A program made the translations under genes and the position numbers. The notes below the pieces were generated by a model. That model worked only from the letters and a program-made list of their open reading frames with translations, was not told where the DNA came from and made no database searches. A DNA stretch of 64,000 nt from Bacteroidales bacterium. Its GTDB lineage: Bacteria > Bacteroidota > Bacteroidia > Bacteroidales > UBA932. The stretch lies in assembly GCA_017469425.1 (NCBI GenBank), contig JAFUGJ010000036.1, positions 216,299-280,298 of the forward strand. The letters are read 5' to 3'. This document shows positions 51,621 to 59,624 of the stretch, in pieces. Position 1 is the first letter of the stretch, and every line of letters starts with the position of its first letter.

Positions 51621-54600
51621 TTAATCTATAAGACTTAGCGCTATATTAATCATATAGTAATCCAATTCCCCATTAAGTGCACGATAGATATCGCCAATTG
51701 TCATTCCTTCTTGAAGAACGCTTTTAACAGCTTTCGTCATTGATAGAACCTGATTATCGGAGAATAAATCGTTCACACTCATTCTTCTGTTTATGATAGC
51801 TTGAGCCAGGTGGTTATTGACTGTATTGAGCTGGAGCCCCCGCGTTTGGGCTATCTCTTCAACCGATAAACCATATACATACATCGAATGAGATACTTCC
51901 CAAGACTTCAGGTCTTTGGAATAGGTGCCAGGAAGAGAAGAAATAATAAACGAAGATACACTGCGTTTTATTTCATCCTTGCTCTTTAATGTATCTGTCG
52001 GGAGTCGTAAAATATCGATTCCTAGTTTTTTAGATAATGAATCCTTAATTCCGTCTCTGTATGCCTGTTTATCCTCTTTATGTTTTCCTCCATCCACCTC
52101 AATGGCGAGCAATAAGGTATCGATTGATACTAAAAAGTCATAATGCGAGTCCGTTTCTAAAACAAAACTAAGCTCATTATCGTTAAGTATAGATGCCTCG
52201 GCCATATTCACAAGTTTCATATACACCTTGGATAATGGAACATGCAGGTAATATGGAATTTTCAACTCGTTTAGTAGTTCAATCAACATCTTCTCCCCAT
52301 CCGTGCATTCTTCTCTTGGGCGATTGCCACTCGCACTCAATCGAAACTCCAGCATTGAATCAAAATAGAAAGGCGTTGAAGCATCATAACGGTTACAATA
52401 TACTTTGAGAAGGCCGGTAGGAACGGGAGTGGAAAAATGTCCACTAAGCAAATCACGGTAATACTTAAGTACACTTCTATGGTAAAGATTTGCATCCCCG
52501 AATACAATGAAAGCATCTTGAGCACGTGAAACAGCAACATTTAACATATTGGGTTTCGTATCAATAAAGCGCATTTGATAATCGTTGCTCCCATATACTG
52601 ATGAAAAAATCACTATCGGAGCCTGAGCTCCTTGCAATTTATGAACTGTCCCCACAACCATTGTTCTAGTTCCTTCAATACCAGAGTCAGTGGCAATTGT
52701 ATTGATTCCAATCTCAGACAGTTTTGAATTAAGGATTTTTTCTTGCGCCTTAAAAGGTGTCACAATAGCAATTATTTCCTCAATAGATGAGTACCTATCT
52801 GCATATTCATTTAGTATATGTGGTTTTTCATTATTAATCCATTGAACGATAGCATCCGCCTCTGACTCATTTATGCGAGATGAATTTGATAATGGAATTG
52901 TTGACGGCCCGTTAACAGGAATAAATGAAAAAGGAGGGTATAAGTAGTTTTTTCTCTCAGTCGTTTGCGGGCTCAGTAGCCCTTTGTAAACTAACTGATT
53001 GCAGTAGTCAATTATTTCCTTGCGGCAACGACGGTGTTCAACTAGCATTATTCCTCTCTGGCCTGGTAGAGACTCATTTTCAATAATATTGCACGCGGAC
53101 TGGGCAAAACCAACCATATTTCCAGAAGAGGATAGCATATTACGGCTTTTATATAGTTGAATATCATCTTCTGAACATGGAATGTTGGATTGAATCAGAT
53201 CGCCTATATCCAGTTTAGGGTGTAAACCGTGGATGGGTTCTAATTGCTGCGTGTCACCAAATACTATCGCTTTTTTTGCAAATGAGAAAGCCGCAGAACC
53301 GATTTCTGGGAGGGTTTGACCAGCCTCATCTAATATAAGACAATCAGCCATTGAGTATAAGGGGAATAATTCCCCGTCTTGAATGAAGGAAAACAATGAA
53401 ACTGACGAGTGAAGTGTTGTTACAAAACAGGGGGTAAGCATCGCTTTCTGCTGTAACATTCTTGCTTTCTCTTCTTTGTTGCCAGGCCCTTCATCGGAAA
53501 ACCTGGCATCGTTTAACCATCTTGCTTCCCAATAACGAATGGAAGAAACGAACGCGCTATACCGATATGTCACATCAAGTAATTGCTGAAATCGTTCCTC
53601 AATATTTTCATCTTCAAGATTGAGATTTAGGGCATTTTCTGAGAAAGGCATGTATCCTCTATCTTTCTGACACACTAACCACCAGTCATTTATGGGTGAT
53701 GAATTGTTATCATATAGATAGTTTAAAACGGCATCTATCCCTGCACATATTCGTTTTATTGAATAGATAACATCTCCGTGTAGTTTTTCAATCACATTTG
53801 ACAGGGAATCATAATCATCAAAATGGTTCAAATAAGCCTCTTTCGCATTATTCCTATACTCTTCTGTTTCAATTCCAGGTCTGTCTCCATTCCCGGGAGG
53901 AAACGGTCCTTTTCTGAACTTCTTAGATGAGTTCGGCGGAAAATGAAAAAATTTTTTGGTTAAATCATTGTCCCTGGAAACATATGATGCATAGCCTGTA
54001 AAGTCCGGAAGATATCTGATATTTGAGACATTGCTGCCGTTGAAACTATCTATAATGTTTGTTACTGCTTTATGTGTTGAAGCACAACAAAGAGCCATAT
54101 ATGGTTTATCTGCTTCAATTGCGCTTTGAACAATTTTAGATGCAATGATGCTTTGTATCAATGTCGTTTTTCCTGTTCCTGGAGGCCCATTCACCACCAT
54201 GATATCATCAACAGATTCGTATTTCAACCATGTTAGCAACGCTTTTCTCTGAGAACTGGATAAAGGGTATTTATTATTCATCTGACCGAGATGAAGTTTG
54301 CCACTCTCTAAATAGTCATCTGTGATATCGTTAATAGGATAATGTGATAAATGATTATTTGGGGCAATCAAACTTTGAATGAGTTGGGGGATACAAACTT
54401 CGTCTAGCTGGAGATTTTCACGATAAAGTCTTCGGATTTTTTTTGTGAAATCGTTAGGGCGCTCAATGTGAATGAAAGGATTATACTCCGCAATAAGACC
54501 AGTCTCCTTGCAAGTATAAGAATCCAGAGTTTGTCCGGTCATATTTCGGAATGATTCCTTTATAGCATCTATATACTGGTCGAGCGACATATTATGCTCA

Positions 54601-55139
54601 AGTGGTATAGCGTAATTCTGTTCGTATTTCTCACACGTGGTAAAGGTAAACTCGAATTCCGATTCATTAACATAGTCATCCTCTCCTGCTTGTGGCGTCA
54701 TAAATTTCCGTGGGACATAAATGTCATGAAAGAACTTGTTGCACTTGATGCTCCATTTGTTCGCATGTTCATTAAATTGAGCCTCCAGAGGAAACCAGAA
54801 AGGGAAGTACTCATACATTTTATTACCGTCTTCATTTCTCCGCACCCTTATAGGGGCGACAAGGAAAACAATAGGATTATGTGTCCGCTGGAAGATAGCG
54901 AAAAACTTTTGTGCCAACTCATCATCAACGGCGCCTTGGAACAATTCTGGATCGGCGACCGCATCGGCTATCATTTCCTCATCGATATCCTCAACTTCCC
55001 CTCCTATATAATCCTCCAATTCTTCAGTTCGATTGTTTGCCCGTTCTTCAATCTTTTTACGCGTAGGGGCACTTGTATAGAACAAACTTCGCCAATAATA
55101 CATCAACCAGGCTCGAATTGTATCCCGTTTGGAAGTCAT
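51621..55139 (-). CDS. SF1 helicase with nuclease-like and helix-turn-helix C-terminus
   Basis: 1172 aa, cytosolic. A UPF1/Dna2-like superfamily 1 helicase: Walker A VNGPPGTGKTTLIQ (about residues 318-331), LILDEAGQTLPEIG (about 599-612), FGDTQQLEPIHG (about 624-635), VEHRRCRKEI, TVHKLQGAQAPIVIF (about 850-864). After the helicase, LLAIEVDGGKHKEDKQAYRD (about 1022-1041) looks like the E-x-K/D region of DUF2726/Vsr-type nucleases, and the tail VEEIAQTRGLQLNTVNNHLA (about 1106-1125) is an HTH of the kind at RecQ ends. The first about 300 residues are unfamiliar. Last gene of a three-gene AT-rich cassette, 23 nt after the DUF1848 gene. Such helicase-nucleases often serve anti-phage defence; that is inference. 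Confidence 0.85.
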   Translation of the reverse strand: MTSKRDTIRAWLMYYWRSLFYTSAPTRKKIEERANNRTEELEDYIGGEVEDIDEEMIADAVADPELFQGAVDDELAQKFFAIFQRTHNPIVFLVAPIRVRRNEDGNKMYEYFPFWFPLEAQFNEHANKWSIKCNKFFHDIYVPRKFMTPQAGEDDYVNESEFEFTFTTCEKYEQNYAIPLEHNMSLDQYIDAIKESFRNMTGQTLDSYTCKETGLIAEYNPFIHIERPNDFTKKIRRLYRENLQLDEVCIPQLIQSLIAPNNHLSHYPINDITDDYLESGKLHLGQMNNKYPLSSSQRKALLTWLKYESVDDIMVVNGPPGTGKTTLIQSIIASKIVQSAIEADKPYMALCCASTHKAVTNIIDSFNGSNVSNIRYLPDFTGYASYVSRDNDLTKKFFHFPPNSSKKFRKGPFPPGNGDRPGIETEEYRNNAKEAYLNHFDDYDSLSNVIEKLHGDVIYSIKRICAGIDAVLNYLYDNNSSPINDWWLVCQKDRGYMPFSENALNLNLEDENIEERFQQLLDVTYRYSAFVSSIRYWEARWLNDARFSDEGPGNKEEKARMLQQKAMLTPCFVTTLHSSVSLFSFIQDGELFPLYSMADCLILDEAGQTLPEIGSAAFSFAKKAIVFGDTQQLEPIHGLHPKLDIGDLIQSNIPCSEDDIQLYKSRNMLSSSGNMVGFAQSACNIIENESLPGQRGIMLVEHRRCRKEIIDYCNQLVYKGLLSPQTTERKNYLYPPFSFIPVNGPSTIPLSNSSRINESEADAIVQWINNEKPHILNEYADRYSSIEEIIAIVTPFKAQEKILNSKLSEIGINTIATDSGIEGTRTMVVGTVHKLQGAQAPIVIFSSVYGSNDYQMRFIDTKPNMLNVAVSRAQDAFIVFGDANLYHRSVLKYYRDLLSGHFSTPVPTGLLKVYCNRYDASTPFYFDSMLEFRLSASGNRPREECTDGEKMLIELLNELKIPYYLHVPLSKVYMKLVNMAEASILNDNELSFVLETDSHYDFLVSIDTLLLAIEVDGGKHKEDKQAYRDGIKDSLSKKLGIDILRLPTDTLKSKDEIKRSVSSFIISSLPGTYSKDLKSWEVSHSMYVYGLSVEEIAQTRGLQLNTVNNHLAQAIINRRMSVNDLFSDNQVLSMTKAVKSVLQEGMTIGDIYRALNGELDYYMINIALSLID

Positions 55140-55162
55140 AAGTATGTGTGGTAAAATGGAAT

Positions 55163-56212
55163 TTAGCTAATTATGCTTTCAGATTCGTCGTTATGACTAT
55201 TTTTATTTTTCAACACGGCCTCTTTGCTAGTATTCGCATAGCAATACACACAGAAATGTCGGCAAGTGTTATACATTCCGATATCCTTACTAATCATGCA
55301 TCCGCAAACTTTACGTTGTCCTTTATCTTTAAGATCTTTTCTTTCGGAGGGAAGTTCAGGGATATTACCAAACAAATCAGGCTCAGGCAATCTCCCTGTC
55401 CTAAGATAGTAAACTAATTCCTTGTCTTCGGCAAAAATACGTTCCATTAATTCACCATCAATACACCTGTTATGCTCAATTCTATATTTGTCCAGGTCTA
55501 TCTTTTCTGCACAAGTAGCCAAACTTATATTCCATCCTTCTTCTCTCCAATGGTCGCGTAACTTTGCAAGGCCTTCAACCAATTCATCCAAATAATGACC
55601 AGTTGGCTCAGCATCTTCAACAGTTTCCCGTGTGAAATATGGAGTCTCTTTGACTAGATTGCTCTGGACCTTCCTATAAGCCTTGACATCTATAAAACTG
55701 AAAACAAGTTTATCTGTATAACCTTTTAACTGATTGCCGACATGATATACTTTTGTAAGAAGCTGACGCGCTGATAATTGAGGAGTAACAATCAATGGAT
55801 CGAAACGCCATATCACCCTTTCTTTGCCGATTAGATTGGAAAGACGTTTAAACACCTCAACCCTATGTTCAACCGGTGCAACATTTGGTTCAAAACCTTC
55901 GTTTACATAATCGTTAAGTGTAACCTGAAAGTAATAGTGAATTCCCATTTTGTCTAATTCTGGCAAAAATGGAATCATTGGCTCAGGATTTTTCGTCCAG
56001 AAAACCACAACCTTCGTCTTCGCAAACGAAATGTACATAGGTTTCTGGTTGAAAGGATTATACCAGATACAGTACCCTGCTCGCAAGCGGTTCATAAACC
56101 ATTGGGCATAAAAAGCAGGAATATCGGTGGATCGGCTGGCAGAGATTATAACTGGGGCAGAAGCTTCTACTAAGTTCCCCGTAGCATTGATAATATGTAT
56201 CTTTTCGTCCAT
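55163..56212 (-). CDS. DUF1848 protein with C-terminal cysteine cluster
   Basis: 349 aa. The N-terminus VIISASRSTDIPAFYAQWFM (about residues 21-40) and VVVFWTKNPEPM are typical of DUF1848. A barrel-like body follows, and near the C-terminus CGC-x11-C-x3-C-x2-C, ending CRHFCVYCYAN (about residues 321-331), which has the C-x3-C-x2-C spacing of radical-SAM iron-sulfur sites, though at the opposite end from usual. Biochemical role unknown. It lies between a methyltransferase-like gene (21 nt) and the helicase gene (23 nt) on one strand, so the three are probably one operon. Confidence 0.85.
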   Translation of the reverse strand: MDEKIHIINATGNLVEASAPVIISASRSTDIPAFYAQWFMNRLRAGYCIWYNPFNQKPMYISFAKTKVVVFWTKNPEPMIPFLPELDKMGIHYYFQVTLNDYVNEGFEPNVAPVEHRVEVFKRLSNLIGKERVIWRFDPLIVTPQLSARQLLTKVYHVGNQLKGYTDKLVFSFIDVKAYRKVQSNLVKETPYFTRETVEDAEPTGHYLDELVEGLAKLRDHWREEGWNISLATCAEKIDLDKYRIEHNRCIDGELMERIFAEDKELVYYLRTGRLPEPDLFGNIPELPSERKDLKDKGQRKVCGCMISKDIGMYNTCRHFCVYCYANTSKEAVLKNKNSHNDESESIIS

Positions 56213-56233
56213 GTCGAGAGAGTATTATTCACA

Positions 56234-57673
56234 TTAACGTTCGTACGCACTGACTATTTCCTGTGTCTTATTTTTAGACGTTTGTGACATTTGTATTAAA
56301 AATTCTTTTTTTCCATCATTCTTTTTTATACTGATAGCTGCATTCGGCAAGTTCTGATTCCTCTCCGTTCGTTGTTCTTTCTTAATAATTCTAAAGCATA
56401 AGCCTTCGAATCTATCTTTGGGGTTACTCAATAAAGGGTTATGAATATAGAATTGCAGCTGTGTGAAACATTTTTCCTTAGTCCAACATCCGTCGCAAAA
56501 CCACGGAGCGACAGGCCTGCAGTCTTTGTTTTGTTTAATAAAGGATTTTACTCCTGCATTAAGATACAGCGGCAAAAAACGGATGCTCTTATTTAGTTCC
56601 TCCTCTATAATTTTACGCAACTCTTTCTCTTCCTTGTCTTTTAATATATTATACCCATCATTGTCTCTACAGTAGAACTTAAAAGAATCAAATCTGGTGA
56701 GCTCTTTAGGAATAGGCTTATCGGTGAGCTCTGATATTAAGCAGTAGCCTTCCGTTTTAATATGTGGCTTAAGCTCTCCTAAGAGACTTAAATAAATCTG
56801 AAAAAACCTATTTTGTTCTAATTCTTTAATTCGATCCAGTAAAATGTCTTGTCCGTTCCAATTATTAACGACATCCCTAAACTCAGTACGCATTACTTCG
56901 TTTACCATTTTAGAGCACAGTATATAATCGTACTCTTTGTTCTGAATCTCATCAAAATCTCCATCTATTTTAATTGGGGTCTTATTACGAATAATCTTCT
57001 CTATATCTGTTTTAATGTGACTTAGAGAAGGCATGGCGAGTTTCAGATTATTCTTGAGGCATCCAAATGCATAATCATTAACCTCATAAACAACAATAGA
57101 AACGGAAGTCTCTTTCGATAAACGGCTATCAAGTGCCATAAGAAGCCCAATTATATCCCCACCGCTCCCACATCCAATCGAAAGAATACTGATTTCATCC
57201 TGGTTGTTAAGGTGAGAATTGCTAAATTCTTCATTGAACACAAAGTATGTCTCGCAAAGAGTCCTTGGAAAGTATCGTACTTGGTAGTAAACCTTCCAAA
57301 ACTCGTCATTCTCAGTATAGGATAATTGTACATTAGTGTTTTTAAACGCTTTATAACTATTCTCTAATAGTATCAATTGTTTTTCTAACCAATAAGGCAA
57401 CCGATATTGTACAATCAAGTTTTTGGCCACTTTGTAGTTATCATATTCAGTGAAACCGGGGATATCAGACGCCAATCTTATCGGCACATTAGTACTATAC
57501 TCTTCAGTTAAAACTTTCTCAACACAAGTTTTTTTGAAGACTTGCACAATATCCTCAATCCTTTTTCCCTCTTTATATGATTGGATAATCGTTTCTATCT
57601 CTTCCTGCTCTTTTTGACATTCTCTTTCTTTTTCTTCTTCCAACTTGTGACGTTGCTTTGCTTCATTCTCCAT
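56234..57673 (-). CDS. SAM-dependent methyltransferase-like protein with coiled-coil N-terminus
   Basis: 479 aa from MENEAKQR. Charged coiled coil first (residues 1-30), then a Rossmann methyltransferase core: ILSIGCGSGGDIIGLL (motif I, about residues 163-178), VVYEVNDYAFGCLKNNL (acidic motif II), YDYILCSKMVNEVM (motif IV region, no DNA-methylase NPPY). A late cysteine group CRPVAPWFCDGCWTKEKC could bind metal. Target unknown; the Cys group recalls RNA methyltransferases. The frame stays open upstream to 57823 with protein-like codons, so the true N-terminus may be longer and is discussed in the next entry. Confidence 0.75.
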   Translation of the reverse strand: MENEAKQRHKLEEEKERECQKEQEEIETIIQSYKEGKRIEDIVQVFKKTCVEKVLTEEYSTNVPIRLASDIPGFTEYDNYKVAKNLIVQYRLPYWLEKQLILLENSYKAFKNTNVQLSYTENDEFWKVYYQVRYFPRTLCETYFVFNEEFSNSHLNNQDEISILSIGCGSGGDIIGLLMALDSRLSKETSVSIVVYEVNDYAFGCLKNNLKLAMPSLSHIKTDIEKIIRNKTPIKIDGDFDEIQNKEYDYILCSKMVNEVMRTEFRDVVNNWNGQDILLDRIKELEQNRFFQIYLSLLGELKPHIKTEGYCLISELTDKPIPKELTRFDSFKFYCRDNDGYNILKDKEEKELRKIIEEELNKSIRFLPLYLNAGVKSFIKQNKDCRPVAPWFCDGCWTKEKCFTQLQFYIHNPLLSNPKDRFEGLCFRIIKKEQRTERNQNLPNAAISIKKNDGKKEFLIQMSQTSKNKTQEIVSAYER

Positions 57674-57764
57674 ATTTTTCCTATTTTGTTCAGATTGTTT
57701 TTTCTTGTCGAATTCTGTTATGGATTTCTCTGGCAGAATCCTCGTAAAGAATACGGAATCACGT

Positions 57765-57884
57765 TCACTCTGTTCGTTCCCAATTTGAGTGTCTGTACAA
57801 TATATGAACCCAAATACCCAGAATCAACTCAATAGCGTCGGTAATGACAGTATTAGTTTTTGTATCAAATAAGAAGGTCTGCAT
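57765..57884 (-). other. Possible frameshifted 5' part of the methyltransferase-like gene
   Basis: A 39-codon frame starting MQTFLFDTKTNTVITDAIEL, with ATG 20 nt after a TAnnTTTG-like box, ends at 57765. The methyltransferase frame is open from 57823 down, overlapping by 59 nt, and reads FIYCTDTQIGNEQSERDSV before the annotated ATG. The most economical reading is one longer gene with a one-base slip between 57823 and 57765, by mutation, sequencing error or programmed shift. The rest of 57674-58131 shows nothing else I can assign. Confidence 0.45.
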
Positions 57885-57904
57885 ATTACGGAGTGGTGTT
57901 TTAA

Positions 57905-57912
57905 CAAAAGTA
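57905..57912 (-). promoter_or_regulatory. Possible TAnnTTTG box for the island cassette
   Basis: TACTTTTG on the minus strand, the only such box I see upstream of the methyltransferase-DUF1848-helicase genes. Confidence 0.35.
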
Positions 57913-58131
57913 CGAAAAATACTTTTTAAATCATACGTTGTGAGGCAATTATTTATCGTCAACATGACAGAACTTTTTTTTCCAACTAATTATTGCCTTC
58001 CTTTTCTTCCCCGCTATCCTCATTTTGGACTGGCAGGACCAACTTCCGTAGGTATTTCTACACGGGTTTTACATTTTCGGAGACTATTGCGTATAGATAG
58101 GTAGTGTTAAACCTGAAAAACAAAAATCTAT

Positions 58132-58436
58132 ATGGAAGAAATCAAGGTCATGCATAAGCCAAGAACAACGAACTCACTGAAGTAGAGAAGAAGACTACCG
58201 ATTCGGACGACCCCATGCAGGCCCGTGTGGCCCGCGCGATTATGGGAGTCTTCCTCCGTGAACTCAACGCCCACAAGATGAGCAAGCACTTGGAAGAGGC
58301 CAAGTATATTTACCAGCAGCATAAGAACGGCTATCCCGGCGTAGGCAGTTCCACTCCGGAGCTATATCTCTATGAACTCGATCCTGATTTCATGGCGCAG
58401 GACGGAGAGACGGCTTTCACGCCCGATGCATCCTGA
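58132..58436 (+). pseudogene. Small unknown gene with a one-base frameshift
   Basis: An ATG at 58132 reads MEEIKVMHKP and soon stops. One base inserted after the HKP codons would join it to a frame reading NELTEVEKKTTDSDDP and on to the protein part from 58215 (MQARVARAIMGVFLRELNAH ... FTPDAS, stop at 58436). The whole would be about 101 aa, acidic, helical, no signal peptide. Base composition is nearer to the core genome than to the AT-rich cassette. Family not recognised. Confidence 0.5.
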
Positions 58437-58502
58437 TTGATACGAAAAACGGATACCGCAGTCAATAATCTTGCAGTATCCGGCGTGGTGAACTTGTAAG
58501 GT

Positions 58503-58943
58503 CTAGATACCTTCCTTCAGGAATTTTCTCAGAGAAAGATGGGTTATTCCGTTCTCGTCCCTTTGCGTAAGGAGCGGAGTAACACTGATTACATATTTCG
58601 GATGATTGTCACGAATCTTCTCAAGCGGTCCAAACTCTCGTTGCCGAGTAGATTCTTCCGAAATTATGTAACTTGCCTGTACATAAACAGTTTTCCCGGG
58701 CTTAGTACAGACAAAATCTACTTCTCCGGCATTCAGGACACCTACTTTAACATCAAAACCAAGGAAACAGAGTTGCTTGTAAACAGCATTCTCAATGACT
58801 TTCTTGCCATGGATGTCATAGCGGGGCACTACATCAATCAAGTAAGCCTCTGCGTAAAATCCTCTATACAGGAGAATCAGGTTGGAAGAAACATTTTCCT
58901 TCTGTGATTTCATGTATTTGGAGATGTTGTTAGCAGATGTCAA
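58503..58943 (-). pseudogene. C-terminal remnant of an AAA/DUF4143 ATPase
   Basis: 146 codons. MTSANNISKYMKSQ, RYDIHGKK, VIENAVYKQLCFLGFDVKVG, AGEVDFVCTKPG and KIRDNHPKYVISVTPLLTQ match the C-terminal nuclease-like DUF4143 domain of about 400-residue AAA_14 ATPases. The whole ATPase half is missing, and about 30 residues usually found between RYDIHGKK and the IEN block are deleted. So it is a remnant, though the frame is still open. Confidence 0.75.
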
Positions 58944-59056
58944 TTTTCATTGTTTACAAACGATAAAAATCCTATTGTATTTCCAGGGAGTCAGCCTTGA
59001 TGTACTTCTTCAGCATCTTGGGAGATGCGTGGACTGGCTCCGGAGAATGGCTGCCT

Positions 59057-59602
59057 TTACTCTTTATGCAACTTCCCGTTGAGTTTAAGTCCGCGGAGAA
59101 GGGAGCCGAACTCGGATTTGGAAAGATAGGCCACGCGCTCGTAGCCGTCGCGTTCGATAACGAACTGAAGCTGGTTGGCAAGGAGGGGCTGATGCCGGTA
59201 AACCCGGACCGTCTCAGTTTCTTCCGTGGGGAAGAAGGGTTTGAAGCTGCCCTGAACCTCGCGCATGGTGCCCTTGGGTTCTTTGTAGAGCGTCTTTAGT
59301 TCTTCCATGGCTGCCACGGCGTCGGCGAGGTTGTTCCCGAGGGGGATGTAAAGGCGGTAAACCGGATCCAGGTTAACCTGAATCACCTTGTCACCGATGC
59401 CCATGTTACCGACATGGAGGAAATAGCGGTTTACGCCGTCGACGGGGATATTGACCACCTCTACCGTTTCACCGGTGTTTTCGTTCTCAACGCTTACGAG
59501 CTCCTTTACATTGGGGAGCTTGCTTGTCTGGGCGAAAAGGCCGATCGTGCAAAGCAGTGCTGCAAAATTAAGTATCTTTTGACAAGTTCCGCAGAAAAAC
59601 AT
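59057..59602 (-). CDS. Exported protein of unknown function
   Basis: 181 aa. N-terminus MFFCGTCQKILNFAALLCTIGLFAQ is a signal peptide cut near residue 24. The mature part is about 157 residues with mixed strands (VVNIPVDGVNRYFLHVGN, QLQFVIERDGYERVAYLSKS) and no cysteine; no family recognised. It is transcribed away from cardiolipin synthase with only 22 nt between the two start codons. The 113 nt after its stop (58944-59056) hold only a short AT-rich joint with the island. Confidence 0.7.
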   Translation of the reverse strand: MFFCGTCQKILNFAALLCTIGLFAQTSKLPNVKELVSVENENTGETVEVVNIPVDGVNRYFLHVGNMGIGDKVIQVNLDPVYRLYIPLGNNLADAVAAMEELKTLYKEPKGTMREVQGSFKPFFPTEETETVRVYRHQPLLANQLQFVIERDGYERVAYLSKSEFGSLLRGLKLNGKLHKE

Positions 59603-59612
59603 ACATTATAAT

Positions 59613-59620
59613 TATATTTG
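59613..59620 (+). promoter_or_regulatory. TAnnTTTG -7 box for cls
   Basis: TATATTTG ends 4 nt before the cls ATG; leaderless mRNA predicted. The box lies inside the very short gap to the divergent gene. Confidence 0.6.
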
Positions 59621-59624
59621 CAAC

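Larger units (their letters stand above)
50337..58950. mobile_element. Putative accessory/defence island next to tRNA-Pro
   Basis: Inferred from four signs: the start at a tRNA 3' end, a shift by eye to AT-rich DNA (strongest 51.6-58.1 kb) unlike both flanks, several broken genes (AbiE pair, small gene, DUF4143), and a helicase-nuclease cassette of defence character. I see no integrase and no repeat of the tRNA 3' end near 58.9 kb, so the borders are approximate and the mode of entry unknown. Confidence 0.5.

Noticed and set aside
58453-58483. GGATAC-GCA/TGC-GTATCC hairpin after the small frameshifted gene
   Set aside because: Could be a terminator but lacks a T-run and has a long loop; too weak to list.
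58972-59056. Short minus frame ending MLKKYIKADSLEIQ after the exported-protein gene
   Set aside because: The tail looks protein-like but has no start, no domain and only a few codons; it may be a remnant at the island edge.
50337-59060. Attachment-site repeat of the tRNA-Pro 3' end at the far side of the island
   Set aside because: I looked for the TTCAAGTCCTTTCATCC-like string near 58.4-59.0 kb and did not find it; no integrase gene either.
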